Source: Chinchilla lanigera (taxonomy: Eukaryota > Chordata > Mammalia > Rodentia > Chinchillidae). From it: a DNA stretch of 64,000 bases. How positions within the stretch are numbered: position 1 is the first letter of the stretch; each line of letters begins with the position of its first letter. The notes beneath the pieces are model-generated. The model ran no database searches, was not told the origin of the DNA, and worked only from the letters and a program-made list of their open reading frames with translations. The stretch spans positions 25,669,578 to 25,733,577 of the forward strand of contig NW_004955417.1 in the NCBI RefSeq assembly GCF_000276665.1, written 5' to 3'. This document shows positions 1 through 10,063 of this stretch, piece after piece. The position numbers and the translations under genes are program-made.

Positions 1-1418
1 CTCCTCTAGAGCCCTTTGACCTCTTTTCCACCTCTACATGCAGTGATTGTCCTGTCTGCCCTTCTCTCTGTGACATCTGTCTACTGGGTCTATCTGTGTC
101 CTGGACTCTCACTTGCTTCTCCAAGCATGATGACATAGCATCCTCCCCAGGGCTCTTTGCCTTTCTCTTCTCTCAGTGACTTGTGCTATTGGCATCATGG
201 TCTGTGCAAATATTTCTGTGGGGAACAACTTTGGCTGTTTCTTCTCTCAGCTGAGCTCTCTCTGCCTCTGCAGTACACCTCTGAACTATATGCACAATCA
301 ACTAGTGACACAAAAGTTAATATCATTTATTGCTTTGTCTGAAACACTTCAGTGGCTCTGAGTTTCCCATTCATTTGCTCTTCAATTAATCTGTACTGGG
401 CACTCAGCTCTATTGTAACATCAAGATCTTTCCAGATAGTTTCTACTTCTCTTTCTGGACTCAACCGTATTTTCTATTTCTCCTCCATTTGCTCCTTCCA
501 TCTAGAACTCCTGTCCCTCGAATTCCCTTCCATTCCCTCTGCCAGGTAAATGTCAGTATCCTACCCCACTGTGATGCTTCTGCTGTGTTTGTCAAAAGCT
601 AATCACTGTTTGTCTCCAAGTCCTGACCTCGTGTGACATACAGGAAGAGCTCAGTGATTGTTTCTGAATGAACCAATGAATGAGTGAAGAGAAAGGAGAT
701 GTAGTGGAGGCAGCAGAGCTCGACAGGGGGAAAAGGACAATGGGGCAGAAAAGAGAAGCAAAAATGGAACAAAGGAAGGAGCGTTGGAAGAGAAGAATGG
801 ATATGTCAACATGTAGGAAGGGAGTTGGGGCAAATGTCAGGGGAGAGACGGCACCTATGTGGAGGGCGGGTGAAGGCCTGGCGAGAGCTGTGTGGAGTGA
901 TGAGTGCTAACGCAGACATGGGGATGAGGATGGGATGCGAGGGGGATGCTGGGCTGCACAGGAGGGGAGGCGGGGCCCGCTGCACCATGCCCATTTCTCC
1001 AGCAGGGCAGTATGTGGGGTTCTCATGACCACACTCCTCTTTGGGCTCCTGGTAAAGGTACAGGGCTAATAACTTGGAGTGCCCCGTGGCCTTGTCCTGT
1101 GAACATCGTTTTTTTTTTTTTTACTATTTTCTTTTTTGGTACCAGGAATTGAGTTCAGGGCCTTGCGCTTGCCAGGCATGGGCTGTGCCACTGAGCTACA
1201 TCCCCAGCCCCCTGTGAGCATCTCTCAAGCCCATTTTGTTTTTGTTTGGCTGCTGGGCAGCATCTCGGCTCCCAGTGGATCAGTAAAGTGGAGCTGCTCT
1301 TGCTTTGTGTGCTTTTGCCTCCCCGAACCGCATTAAATGATGCTCTTGTCACCCCTAAGCAGTTCCTGTGCAATGCGAGGAGTTCAGCGTTCTCCACTCC
1401 TTTTGCTGTTTGTTCCAG
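1..1418 (+). other. COL14A1: Intron upstream of the first visible exon (partial)
   Basis: No exon is recognised here. The stretch holds an antisense ID SINE at about 1109-1210 and otherwise unremarkable unique-looking sequence, GC-rich between about 820 and 1020. It ends in a pyrimidine-rich tract and CAG acceptor at 1416-1418. Confidence 0.8.
1109..1210 (-). repeat. ID-type SINE (tRNA-Ala derived), antisense
   Basis: A T-run is followed by the reverse complement of an ID element: B-box region (ccaggaattgagttcagggc), the palindromic gcgcttgcc core, and an A-box region ending ctgagctacatccccagccc. It lies antisense to COL14A1, 210 bp before an exon. Confidence 0.9.
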
Positions 1419-1570
1419 TTTTCCCGACAGGAATCAGAAACTTGGTTGTAGACGAGGAAACGCCCTCCAGCCTGCGGGTGTCGTGGGACATTTCCGACAG
1501 CAATGTGGAGCAGTTTAGGGTGACCTACCTGACAGCTCCAGGGGACCCCGCGGAGGAAGTGGTAGGAACG
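1419..1570 (+). CDS. COL14A1: COL14A1 exon: first half of FN3 repeat (penultimate but one before VWA2)
   Basis: The acceptor is tgttccag/TT. The exon opens by completing a split codon (phase 1) and reads [20 protein letters not shown], then [17 protein letters not shown] and on to EEVVGT. These are the A-to-C strands of an FN3 fold; the Trp of SWD and the Tyr of VTY are the usual core residues. The end at 1570 (acg/gtctgt, phase 0) is chosen because the next exon then continues as VMVPG, as I recall in human collagen XIV. A competing in-frame donor (gtg/gtagga) ends the exon at 1561 and would remove Val-Gly-Thr. The joined FN3 repeat is 94 residues. Confidence 0.9.
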
Positions 1571-2097
1571 GTCTGTATAGCAGCGGAAGACTCCCCTAAC
1601 ACCACTAACGAGGCCCCCGGGGAGACCACGCGAGCTTTCCTGCTCCGCGCTTGCTGCCTGCCGTCTCCACCAACTAATGCTCTTTCTTAATCTGAACTTC
1701 GGGGCTTGCTTCCTGATGGCCTTTGGTCTCTGGCTTGTGCTCCGTGGTGCTTGCTCCAAGCTGAGAAAGTCTGTTTCCTGGCATCATTGCTGCTGCCCTG
1801 ACCACTTGTTAGAGCATCACCTTGGGCCATGGAAGGGCCAGAATGTATTATATACACCTACGTGCAGGTTCATAGAGAGAGCTTTAGGACAGCAACTCCA
1901 CGCCCCTGGGAGTCTGAGGAAAGCCTTTCAAGTGAAGAACACGTGAAAGGTCTTCTTGGTTTGCGGGGAGTGATCCCGACACATTATTGTCTGTTAACAG
2001 CTACATTTTTCACGCATAGCAACTCATTTTGAGCAGTTTTATAGTTATTCCTCTTCCATTCTCCATCATGGATGTCTCTCCTCAAAGATTTGTTCTT

Positions 2098-2192
2098 TTG
2101 TTTTTTTATGTTTTTTTCCAGTACCAGGAATCGAACTCACAACCTTGTGCTTGCCAGGCAGGTGCTATGCCACTGAGCTAAATCCCCAGCTC
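2098..2192 (-). repeat. ID-type SINE, antisense
   Basis: T-rich tail, then gtaccaggaatcgaactcac, the ttgccaggcag core and gagctaaatccccagc. It is the first of three antisense ID copies lying end to end. Confidence 0.9.
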
Positions 2193-2225
2193 TTCTCCTC
2201 AGAGATTTAGACTTTTGTGTGCTGA

Positions 2226-2315
2226 GTTTTTTTTTTTTTTTTAGTACCAGGAATTGAACCCAGGGCCTCACACTTGCCAGGCAGGCGCTGTGCCACTGAG
2301 CTATGTTCTGGCCCC
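2226..2315 (-). repeat. ID-type SINE, antisense
   Basis: A T-run of about 18, then gtaccaggaattgaacccag, the cttgccaggcaggcgct core and cactgagctatgttctggcc. The 5' end of the element (right side) is more diverged than in neighbouring copies. Confidence 0.88.
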
Positions 2316-2400
2316 TGTTTTTGGGGGGCTATTGGGAATCAAACTCAGGACCTCATGCTTCCAGGCAGGCACTGTGTCACTGAGCTAAATCCCTGCACCA
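2316..2400 (-). repeat. Diverged ID-type SINE, antisense
   Basis: The order of blocks is the same (gggaatcaaactcaggacct, ccaggcaggcactgtg, actgagctaaatccctg) but with more substitutions. It is followed directly by a C-homopolymer at about 2403-2415. Confidence 0.75.
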
Positions 2401-3524
2401 CCACCCCCCCCCCCGCCGGTTTTCTTTAACGTGTTTTATTTATTTACTTTTTGTTAGTACACATTTGCAGGGCATGCAGTTTCAGCTGGGTAATTTTTCC
2501 ATATAGTAACACTGGCTCCTCCAGGGTTTTTAAATGTATCTCACATCGTCCCTTTTAGTCTGGAACCCAAACTTGTTCCCTAAAGACGTGTCCAGTTAGA
2601 CCAGATGGCTCCGCTCTTCAGCCGGAAGAGATTTGTCTTTTTCATCGTGAAATACGCCTTCCTTAGCTCGCTAGTGGCATCCTTTGTCCCCTGCCATATT
2701 ATTTTTGGTGCTCTAGGAATCTCCCAAATTCGCCACTGCTCAGGGACAGCATCCGCTTCCTGTCTCTTCCTTGCTTGCAGAGCCTTTGAAGGAAGAAAAT
2801 GATGTGCTACACAGACAACTGTGGCTGAAACAAAAGCCACATCCACTGTGAAAAGCCAGGAGGTCCCTGTGCTTGTTTGGGGAGAATTTGAGGGAATGAG
2901 TGGATGCTCACTTCAACAAATTAGGTTCAATTTCCAGTTCACTCTGACCATACATTACAAATAATTCATGGCTGGTGAACTGAAAAATACTGATACGGTG
3001 CATAAGCATGCCAGTTCATTAATTTGGGGTGTTTAATTTTTGCTATCACTGTCCTCCTGTTGTAATTTAGTCCCTAAAAGTGAGACTCAGAAACTTCCCA
3101 GTGTGAGAAGTTTATTTGCTTTCTGGGTTTTTTTCCCTTGTTCCAAGAAACACATTAAGCTCCTTGGCGGATTCTTCCTGCTGAGTTGGAAAGGGTAACA
3201 GTTTAATCTCACACATGCACTTGTGAGTTATGCAAGGTAAAATTATAATAATATTTACTTTGGGTTGTTTCTAGATAATTTTTGCTGTGCCAGTTTCTTT
3301 CATTAAGTACTGCTTGTTTTTGAAATGCTTGGATGCCAAGATGAAGGGGAGAAATGAAAAGACTTAGCTGGCCTCAGTGAAACAAACCTTTAATAAAAGT
3401 GAAAAATATTGATAAATTTCATGGTGATAACTTACAGCGAAGAAGTGTTTGTTTCTGTTTCAGTTATATAAAAGGAAGTACTGTAGAATTCTTTCAATAT
3501 TCAGCTCTTTTAGTGAATGTTAAT

Positions 3525-3650
3525 TAAACTGGATTTTTGTTTATTTGTTTTTGTTTTTTTGGTCCTGGGAATCGAACTCAGGACCTTGTGTTTACCAGGC
3601 AGGTGCTTGTGGCGCTGAGCTATATCCCCAGCCCTAAACTGGATTTTTGT
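3525..3650 (-). mobile_element. ID-type SINE with perfect 16-bp target-site duplication
   Basis: The element at 3541-3634 lies antisense. It is flanked by taaactggatttttgt at 3525-3540 and again at 3635-3650, identical over 16 bp. The T-rich tail side (left) and complete 5' end (right, cccagccc) make this a textbook L1-mobilised SINE insertion. Confidence 0.95.
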
Positions 3651-4382
3651 GCACTATTTGTGTGCACTTTCTTAATTTATGGGGACTTACCTGCATATTA
3701 ATTGAGAATTTATATCTGTTTTATTAAGTGTTACTGCTGCTATATAAATGTAATGGATTGATATCGTTGGAGGTAGAAAGTGGGTTACTTCTAAGCTGAG
3801 GTTATAAAACGAAGGTGGGACAGTCAGCTGCCAACTTAGGCCAAAGTCTTGAAGTTGAACAGATAACAAATTATATCTTAAAATAATGATGCACAGCAGC
3901 AAAAGACAGATGGATAAAATGTTGCAAAAGCAAAAAAAGAGATGGCCCAGGAAAGAGGGACACCTCCTGCCATCTCCCCAAATTCCCCTTAACCGGAAGA
4001 GCTGCTCGGGTTACATGAGGAACGGGTCAGCCAGAGGTATGGAAGTCGGCGAAAAGTGTATAGATAGACTGTTGCAAATCAAACCGTAAAAGCGCAATGC
4101 GTTTACTTATCAGTCAAGTTACGTGAAATATTCATCTGTGTTCTAGGTGCAATCAAATCGGCCAAATATTCCCAAGGAAAGATTTTTGAATGCTTGTAAG
4201 CACAACTACCCACCAAATACCTGATAAAGATGGACTTTGGCTCTGCCCGGAGCATGGCAGGGTGACAGTGACATCGCCCTGGTTTTGCCGGCAGAGCGTC
4301 ATGGCCCCTTCTTCATTGGTAAAACACAGGCTGGGAGTCCAGATTTCTAGAGTCTCATGTCAAAATCTCTGCCACAGCCTCC

Positions 4383-4470
4383 CACCGGGCAGTGTGCTCT
4401 GCCTCCCTCTGCTGTGAGTCTTTTTTTGGCAGCTTTTACAGACAGGAAGGTGCTTTCTGAGCTGCGGGGA
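4383..4470 (+). repeat. Intronic segment with a second copy at 6136-6222 (copy 1)
   Basis: The segment running from gggcagtgtgctctgcct to gctttctgagctgc matches 6136-6222 over about 85 bp with scattered substitutions, including a shared gtgagtctttttttgg. No target-site duplication or tail is seen, so it may be a local duplication or an old dispersed repeat. Confidence 0.75.
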
Positions 4471-5104
4471 GTTTTCCAGGGTAGGGCTGCTCCATGGGCA
4501 GCCCGGGCTCCTCTACAGCCAGCTCAGATCCTAAGATTCCGCTTCAGAAGCAGTGGCCACCTTTGACTTCACTGAAACAGTACAAGGACTTAGTCACTTT
4601 TCTAGCGATTTGCTTTTACTGTATTTTATACAAGTATTGGTCTGCAATGATGGAGTTAAAACACCACCACCACCTCCTTCATCTTGTCACCCACTGCAGG
4701 TGGTCTGAAACTATTGTCTGGAAATAGAATCTCCTACGAAGGGAACTTAGGAGGTGCAGGGAACCTTCTACTGCAGGAGACCGCTTGCCACAGGTGGTTG
4801 GGCTGCTCTGAAGACCTCTGGGTAACGGTAGAGCCAGACCCGAAGTTTCATTTCTGAAAACATCAGACTGAGTTTACATCCCAGTTAACCATGAGCATCC
4901 TTCACAGGTCTGCCACGACCTGCAGTGTCTAGTTTTCGTGAGAACACGTATTTCTCTAGCTCTGCTTGGCTCAGACAAGCACAGCTCAGGCAGGAAGAAC
5001 TCTGCACAGCCCGGAAGAGATTCATGCTTTACGCTTGGGGATGAATTTCAGTAGGGTGAAAAAGTTCAAGCAATTCATTCACGTGGAATAGAGGGTAAAC
5101 ATTA

Positions 5105-5290
5105 AAAGCAAGGCCTGGACCACATTCCCAGGCTTTCAATGTGGCCCCTTTACTAAGCTGTGTGGTCCTCCGTTTCCCCACCTGTAGAATGAGTGTGGTG
5201 GCACCCTGTACCTCGAAAGATGGTGATGAAAATTACATGAATGTGTTTGAATACTTAGAGTAGCATCTTCACATAGTATTTGATAACTGA
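5105..5290 (+). repeat. MIR-like SINE fragment
   Basis: The order resembles the MIR core and downstream part: ccgtttccccacctgtagaa, then a gtgatgaaaattacatgaat-type segment. It is assigned by resemblance only and is strongly diverged. Confidence 0.5.
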
Positions 5291-6135
5291 GGGCCACTAT
5301 TATGGACCACAGCAGTTACTTCCTAGTGACCTAAATGAGTCCTCCAAAATGGTCACACTGCTGTCAGGTATTCTGTGGGCTAACTTCGACTGGTTACAGC
5401 ATGTGCTTCTCAGTAGGAGAGATGCCCTTATTTAAGGAATAGCAGCACGGGTGGTTTGCTAGACAGACAGCTGGTCCCTGGCCCCAGAAGGCTCTAGTTC
5501 AGAGGAACACCCAGAAGGAACCGCCCTAGAGCATGAACAAGTTGGGGCAGCCACCGCTGTCCATACCCAGGCTCGATGCCAGGAAGGGTAGCCCACCTGG
5601 ATCCCAGCAGGGCTCTAGTTTGTCCGGGAGTTCCCTCCGGGGACCCTGTGCCCACACATCACATAGCTCTGAGCCTTTCGCTGCCACTCCTGTGAGTCCA
5701 AAGAGATCACTTAATTCTGGCTTCTTTCTTCATATTAAAGAGCAGTGCTTTTGAGAGCTTAGCGATATCTGAGCAACAGCTGCTCGGGGTTCAACTTGAG
5801 GCTTTCTAGGGCTTTCTCCCTGATTTATGGGTTCCTCCCGTCATCCAGAAGGAGACGGCACCGCCCTCGGCCTGCTGGCATTTCACCCGGCCCTTGCATG
5901 GAAAGCTTTTCCAGCTGTCCCGGTCTTGTGACTCCCCGAAGCCGCTTGGGTCTCCTCTTAGTCCTCACATTCCTCCCTCCGTGAGGCAGCTCTTTACATG
6001 GTCAAGCGGTGCGCAGCAGCTGGCGGTGAGCACGGGCAGAGTTTTGCTACTTCAGCGTGGCTTCTCAGGTCCTCAGTGTCCCCTCAGGGCACCCAGGTTG
6101 GCATCTTGAGCCATGTGGCGTGTCGCCCTCACGCC

Positions 6136-6222
6136 TGGGCAGTGTGCCCTGCCCCCTTCTGCCGTGAGTCTTTTTTTGGAAGCTTCCACAGACAGGGACA
6201 GTGCTTTCAGACTGCAGAAGAC
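6136..6222 (+). repeat. Intronic segment duplicated from or with 4383-4470 (copy 2)
   Basis: gggcagtgtgccctgccccc and gtgagtctttttttggaagc continue to cagacagggacagtgctttc, parallel to copy 1 in the same orientation. The sequence outside the 85-bp block does not align by eye. Confidence 0.75.
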
Positions 6223-6799
6223 ATCCATTTTCAGAAATTTAAAAATGTACCAGCAGAATTTTTTTAGTGTTCCTGGTAAGTATGTTTCAGCTCGGAAAAC
6301 TGGGCCCCTGCCTGCGGCTCTGTTGCTCTTGGCCGGAGACCAGCCTTTCTAATTGGAGGAATGACGTGCCAGGGTCAGGTCCTCTCCCCAGGAGGAAGCC
6401 AGGGGCCTGAGTTTGCAAGAGGACATCGAGGCTACTCCCAGCAGGCAGGTGGCAGCCTGGGGCACGGGAGGAACGCCCCCAACCCATACACAGCACCTGC
6501 TGCGCATCCCGACATTAGTCTGTCTCTGAATACTTTACACAGCCCAAAAGATGCTGAGAGAAGCTACTCCTTGGGGCCTAAGAGCTTCCAACCCCAAGCG
6601 TCTGTGTTACTGATTGTACCCCAAGGGCTGGCGTGAGGAGCATGTCAGAGAGGTGCCTTTGCCTGATGCCGCTCTTTTCTTAGCACTGTCAGGAACTTCT
6701 TGCTTCTGATGATTAAAAATGTGCACCCTATGCTCAGGTCATGGGTCAGCGGAACGGGGGACTCTTACTAGGACTTTGGTTCTTGGTTTTCCTTTGCAG

Positions 6800-6929
6800 G
6801 TCATGGTCCCTGGGAGCCAGAACAGCATTGTTCTGAAGCCCCTTCTCGCAGCTACAGAATACAAAGTCACCGTGACGCCCATCTACTCGGATGGAGAAGG
6901 TGTCAGCGTCTCCGCCCCTGGAAGAACCT
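6800..6929 (+). CDS. COL14A1: COL14A1 exon: second half of FN3 repeat
   Basis: The acceptor is ctttgcag/GTC and the donor acct/gtaagt. The exon reads [20 protein letters not shown], then [23 protein letters not shown], phase 0 to phase 1. [14 protein letters not shown] is the conserved E-F loop and F strand of FN3 (Leu, Tyr). With the exon at 1419-1570 it completes one FN3 domain. Confidence 0.97.
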
Positions 6930-7029
6930 GTAAGTGCAGCCCTCTCCCTTGGAACGCGAGCTGACTCCCAAGCGGCTTGCTCCCAAGTGCAGCCTGAGAG
7001 ATAGGATGTGACCTGGGGTGTTGAAAAGA

Positions 7030-7150
7030 GAAGCGATCTGGAAACAGAAATCTGTGCTCGAGTCCGACGCACACACGTGGGCGGTGTGGCTCTGGGCAAG
7101 TTGCTTCCCTGCCCTGGGCTTCAGATTTCTTTTCTGTAAAAACTGAGGCC
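7030..7150 (+). repeat. MIR-like SINE fragment
   Basis: The central gtggctctgggcaagttgct and ttctgtaaaaactgaggcct resemble the MIR core and its 3' flank (the 'ctgggcaagttacttaacc...tgaggctcag' type). Confidence 0.6.
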
Positions 7151-9078
7151 TGAGAACTGCTCTTTCTCCTCCAGCGTGGGATTCATCACAAGTCCCGCTG
7201 ATTCACTGAAGTGCGTTTCATGTTTGTTCATTTTGTGTCCATCTCCACCCAGACCTTGCAGTCTCTCGCTGGACGGGAGCCAGCTGCAGTGGGGTCCCCC
7301 ACCCACCGCTCGCCCTCTTCTGCCAGCGTCCCAGGAGCTTTCAGAATGTAAATGAGCTCAGGTCTTGAAACTCCCACTGCTTTCCTGGTCTGCAGGATGA
7401 ATTCTTGTGTCCCCCCACTCCCCGCAGACCTGGGGGCCGTGTGACCGGGGTCCTGCCGGTCGTCCTGGTTCTCACCTCCTAACAAGTCCCGCGGCCGTGG
7501 CTCCCACCCAAGCCTCCCTGGACTCGCAGGCCTCGTGCACCGATCAAGGCCTTGTTTTGGAGGAGCCTCCAGTCCCTGATGTTTGCCTGTCTGCCTCCTC
7601 CGTCCCTCCCTTTCAAACACTCCGTGCCGCGTGGCTCACGTTCTGCAGTACCGGTCTGTTTGCTGTTTGTTTTCAATCGCGGCTCGGCACTATTCACAGT
7701 CTGGCAGGCTCTTGTTCACTTCTGTCATGTCCCATCCCCGGAAAGCAAGCGTCACGAGAGCCCAGGACTGCCCTGTGCCTGGTCAGCCAGCACGCCAGGC
7801 CACAGCTGCACAGTGCGGCCCCAGGAAGCGGCCCTCAGTGGGTTGTTCAAGACGACTTGGCCGTGATCACCGAAAGGAGAGGGCGCGTGCAAACCCTGGG
7901 ATAGAGCTCCTGAAGTCTTAGTCGTTTTCATTCCTCTCAAGGTTGTCTACATTAGCATAAAGCCCACTTTAAAACTTAACAGCATTGAACTCTGGCCTTT
8001 TCATGACGTCTCAATTGCTCGGGGCAGGAAATCGGCCAGTGCTTGCTGGGAAATTTTGTCCCATGGATTGGTTAGCGTGGCCCAGTGGTCTCCCCTGGCG
8101 GCTGGGTTGCCCACATGCATGGTGACGGCTGGCCTCAGCTGAGTCTGTAAACCTCCAAGCCTCCGCATGGGGCTTTCCAGTCAGGTGGTCGGTTCTCTCC
8201 CACTGACTCAGGACTCTGACAGCAAGAGGCAGAAGGCGGGAACGGCTCGGAGGCTCTAGGGTTCCGCCTGGGATGAGCCGTGTTGCTTCTGCGGTCCTCT
8301 GTTGGTCAAGACAGCCGTCGAAGCCACCCAGATTCAAAGAGCGAGTCACGGCCTCCACTTGTCAATGGAAGAAGGGTCCGAAATATCCGTGACCACGTTG
8401 AATCCATCATAATTGCCAGTAGTTACAGGGCCTCAGGTGCAGAAGGGTGTCAGAGGTTGCTTCAGAACCTGGGCGCCCCGGAGCGGGTTTCTCAGTGAGG
8501 TCTTCACAAGTGATTAAGATCCTGCAGCCCAGAGTCCCGACTGCTGCTGCGCAAATCGGCATGAGCTCCTCCTCACGGCGCAGTTCTGGGATCTGCCCCT
8601 TCTCCCGGTACTAGCTGTGCGTCCTCTGCCCGGACTCCGGCCAAGCCTGCACCCTTGCTAAGGAGCACCCAGAGTCTCGGGAACCCTCAGAGTCGCTGTA
8701 GTGATTCTCTGGAGTCCGTGTGCAAAAGGAAGAACAGAGCCACTGGGGGGTTTCTGCGTATCATTGCACCTCTACCCGGATCCTGGCGTCGGGACTTGAT
8801 CTCGTTCAGCGTAGGCACTGGATGCATCGTGTGCACCAAGGGGCCATTGTACTCGGCATCAGGATTTCATCCGTGTGTTGGGCTTTCTGCCATATTTTAG
8901 TATTTTGCTACTACGTAAACTTTTTAAAACCTGCAAACAACCACTAAAGGAGATAAATGCACCAGTGTCTATCTAACACCAAGACTATTACCGTGGAGGT
9001 GTTACTTACATCTCATTAGTGAAGTGCCATTATGTACAGCAGTCTCCGTTCAGTAAGATTATCTCAGCGGCAGTGGAT

Positions 9079-9193
9079 GGTCTACTTATCTTTTTTTTTT
9101 TCTCTGGTACCGAGAACTGAACTCACGACTTTGCGCTTGCCAGGCAGGCGCTTTTGCCGCTGAGCTAAATCCCCAGCCCGGTCTACTTATCTT
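9079..9193 (-). mobile_element. ID-type SINE with perfect 14-bp target-site duplication
   Basis: The element occupies about 9093-9179. The duplication ggtctacttatctt is found at 9079-9092 and 9180-9193. The body is close to the other well-preserved copies in the window, which suggests a fairly young insertion. Confidence 0.95.
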
Positions 9194-9545
9194 AAAAGTG
9201 GCCAGCACAAGTAATTCTCTATCAATAAAATATTATGATAATAGTGTCTGTCAGCATGCATAACAGTTTGCCAAGGACCTCCATGGGTCTTCAATGTTTT
9301 TACTTCAAAAACTGATGAAGAATGATACAAAGTTTCAAACACTATATTTGTACCATAGGAAGATGAAAAGCAAAAACCCGTCAGACTCTTACCTCCAAGA
9401 ATAACCATGAATACTGTGTGAACAGCACCTTCAATTTTGTGGGATATGTGCTCTTTGATGCATGTGGAACAGAGCTTCATGTAGACAGAAATTAGTAATG
9501 AACACTATCCACTTCCACTGTTTACTTAAACTTCCTTGAAAAAAA

Positions 9546-9695
9546 TCCTGGGAGTGGTGGCAGAAGCCTGTAATCTCAACACTTGGGAGGCTGAGGCAGG
9601 AGAATGCTAAGTTTGAGGCCAACCTGAACTACATAGTGAGGCTCTGTCTCAAAAAAAAAAAAAAAAAAAAGAAAAAAGAAAAGAAAAGAAAAAGA
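9546..9695 (+). repeat. B1 SINE (7SL-derived), sense
   Basis: ctgggagtggtggcagaagc, then cacttgggaggctgaggcag, aactacatagtgaggctctg and tctc with a long A-rich tail. It is one rodent B1 monomer with the usual internal promoter region. Confidence 0.93.
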
Positions 9696-9940
9696 ACCAG
9701 TGTGACACTGAATAAACTTCTGAACTTTAGATAAAACCACTCCATCACAAGAACAATTTTCCCTGTACTTAATATTTTAAAAAGCAGACAAAAGATTTCT
9801 CACTGTGTGTTCTGGTATAATTTCACCTGTAGGTATTTTTAACCCTGTGAGAAGATGTCTTAAATTCTGTTGACAGTTTGGCAGCCCGTAAAGAGGGAAA
9901 CTATCCTGAATCCTTATTGTTTCCTTTCTTTCCCGTCCAG

Positions 9941-10063
9941 CACCATCCTCGGCGCCCCAAAATTTAAGGGTCTCGGAAGAATGGTATAACCGGCTTCGCA
10001 TCTCCTGGGATCCCCCACCTGGGCCTGTAAAGGGCTACAGGATTGTCTACAAGCCTGTCAGCG
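9941..10063 (+). CDS. COL14A1: COL14A1 exon: first half of FN3 repeat
   Basis: The acceptor is cccgtccag/CACC and the donor agcg/gtatgt. The split codon makes Ser, followed by [20 protein letters not shown] and [20 protein letters not shown]. The A-B-C strands with SWDPP and GYRIVYKP are typical FN3. Phase 1 to phase 1, 123 nt. Confidence 0.97.

Larger units (their letters stand above)
1571..6799 (+). other. COL14A1: Intron (5.2 kb)
   Basis: It contains four antisense ID SINEs, three of them stacked at 2098-2400, a C-tract near 2401, an MIR-like fragment near 5105-5290, and two similar segments of about 85 bp at 4383-4470 and 6136-6222. No additional exon is recognised. Confidence 0.85.
6930..9940 (+). 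other. COL14A1: Intron (3.0 kb)
   Basis: It is GC- and CpG-richer than most introns here between about 7240 and 8660. An MIR-like fragment (about 7030-7150), an antisense ID SINE (9093-9179) and a B1 (9546-9695) are present. Open frames of 100-165 codons in the GC-rich part overlap on both strands and match nothing I know, so I do not call them genes. Confidence 0.8.

Noticed and set aside
7228..7921. Open frames of 104-165 codons in a GC-rich intron as a possible gene
   Set aside because: They occur on both strands and in three frames at once, as expected from high GC content. No recognisable product.
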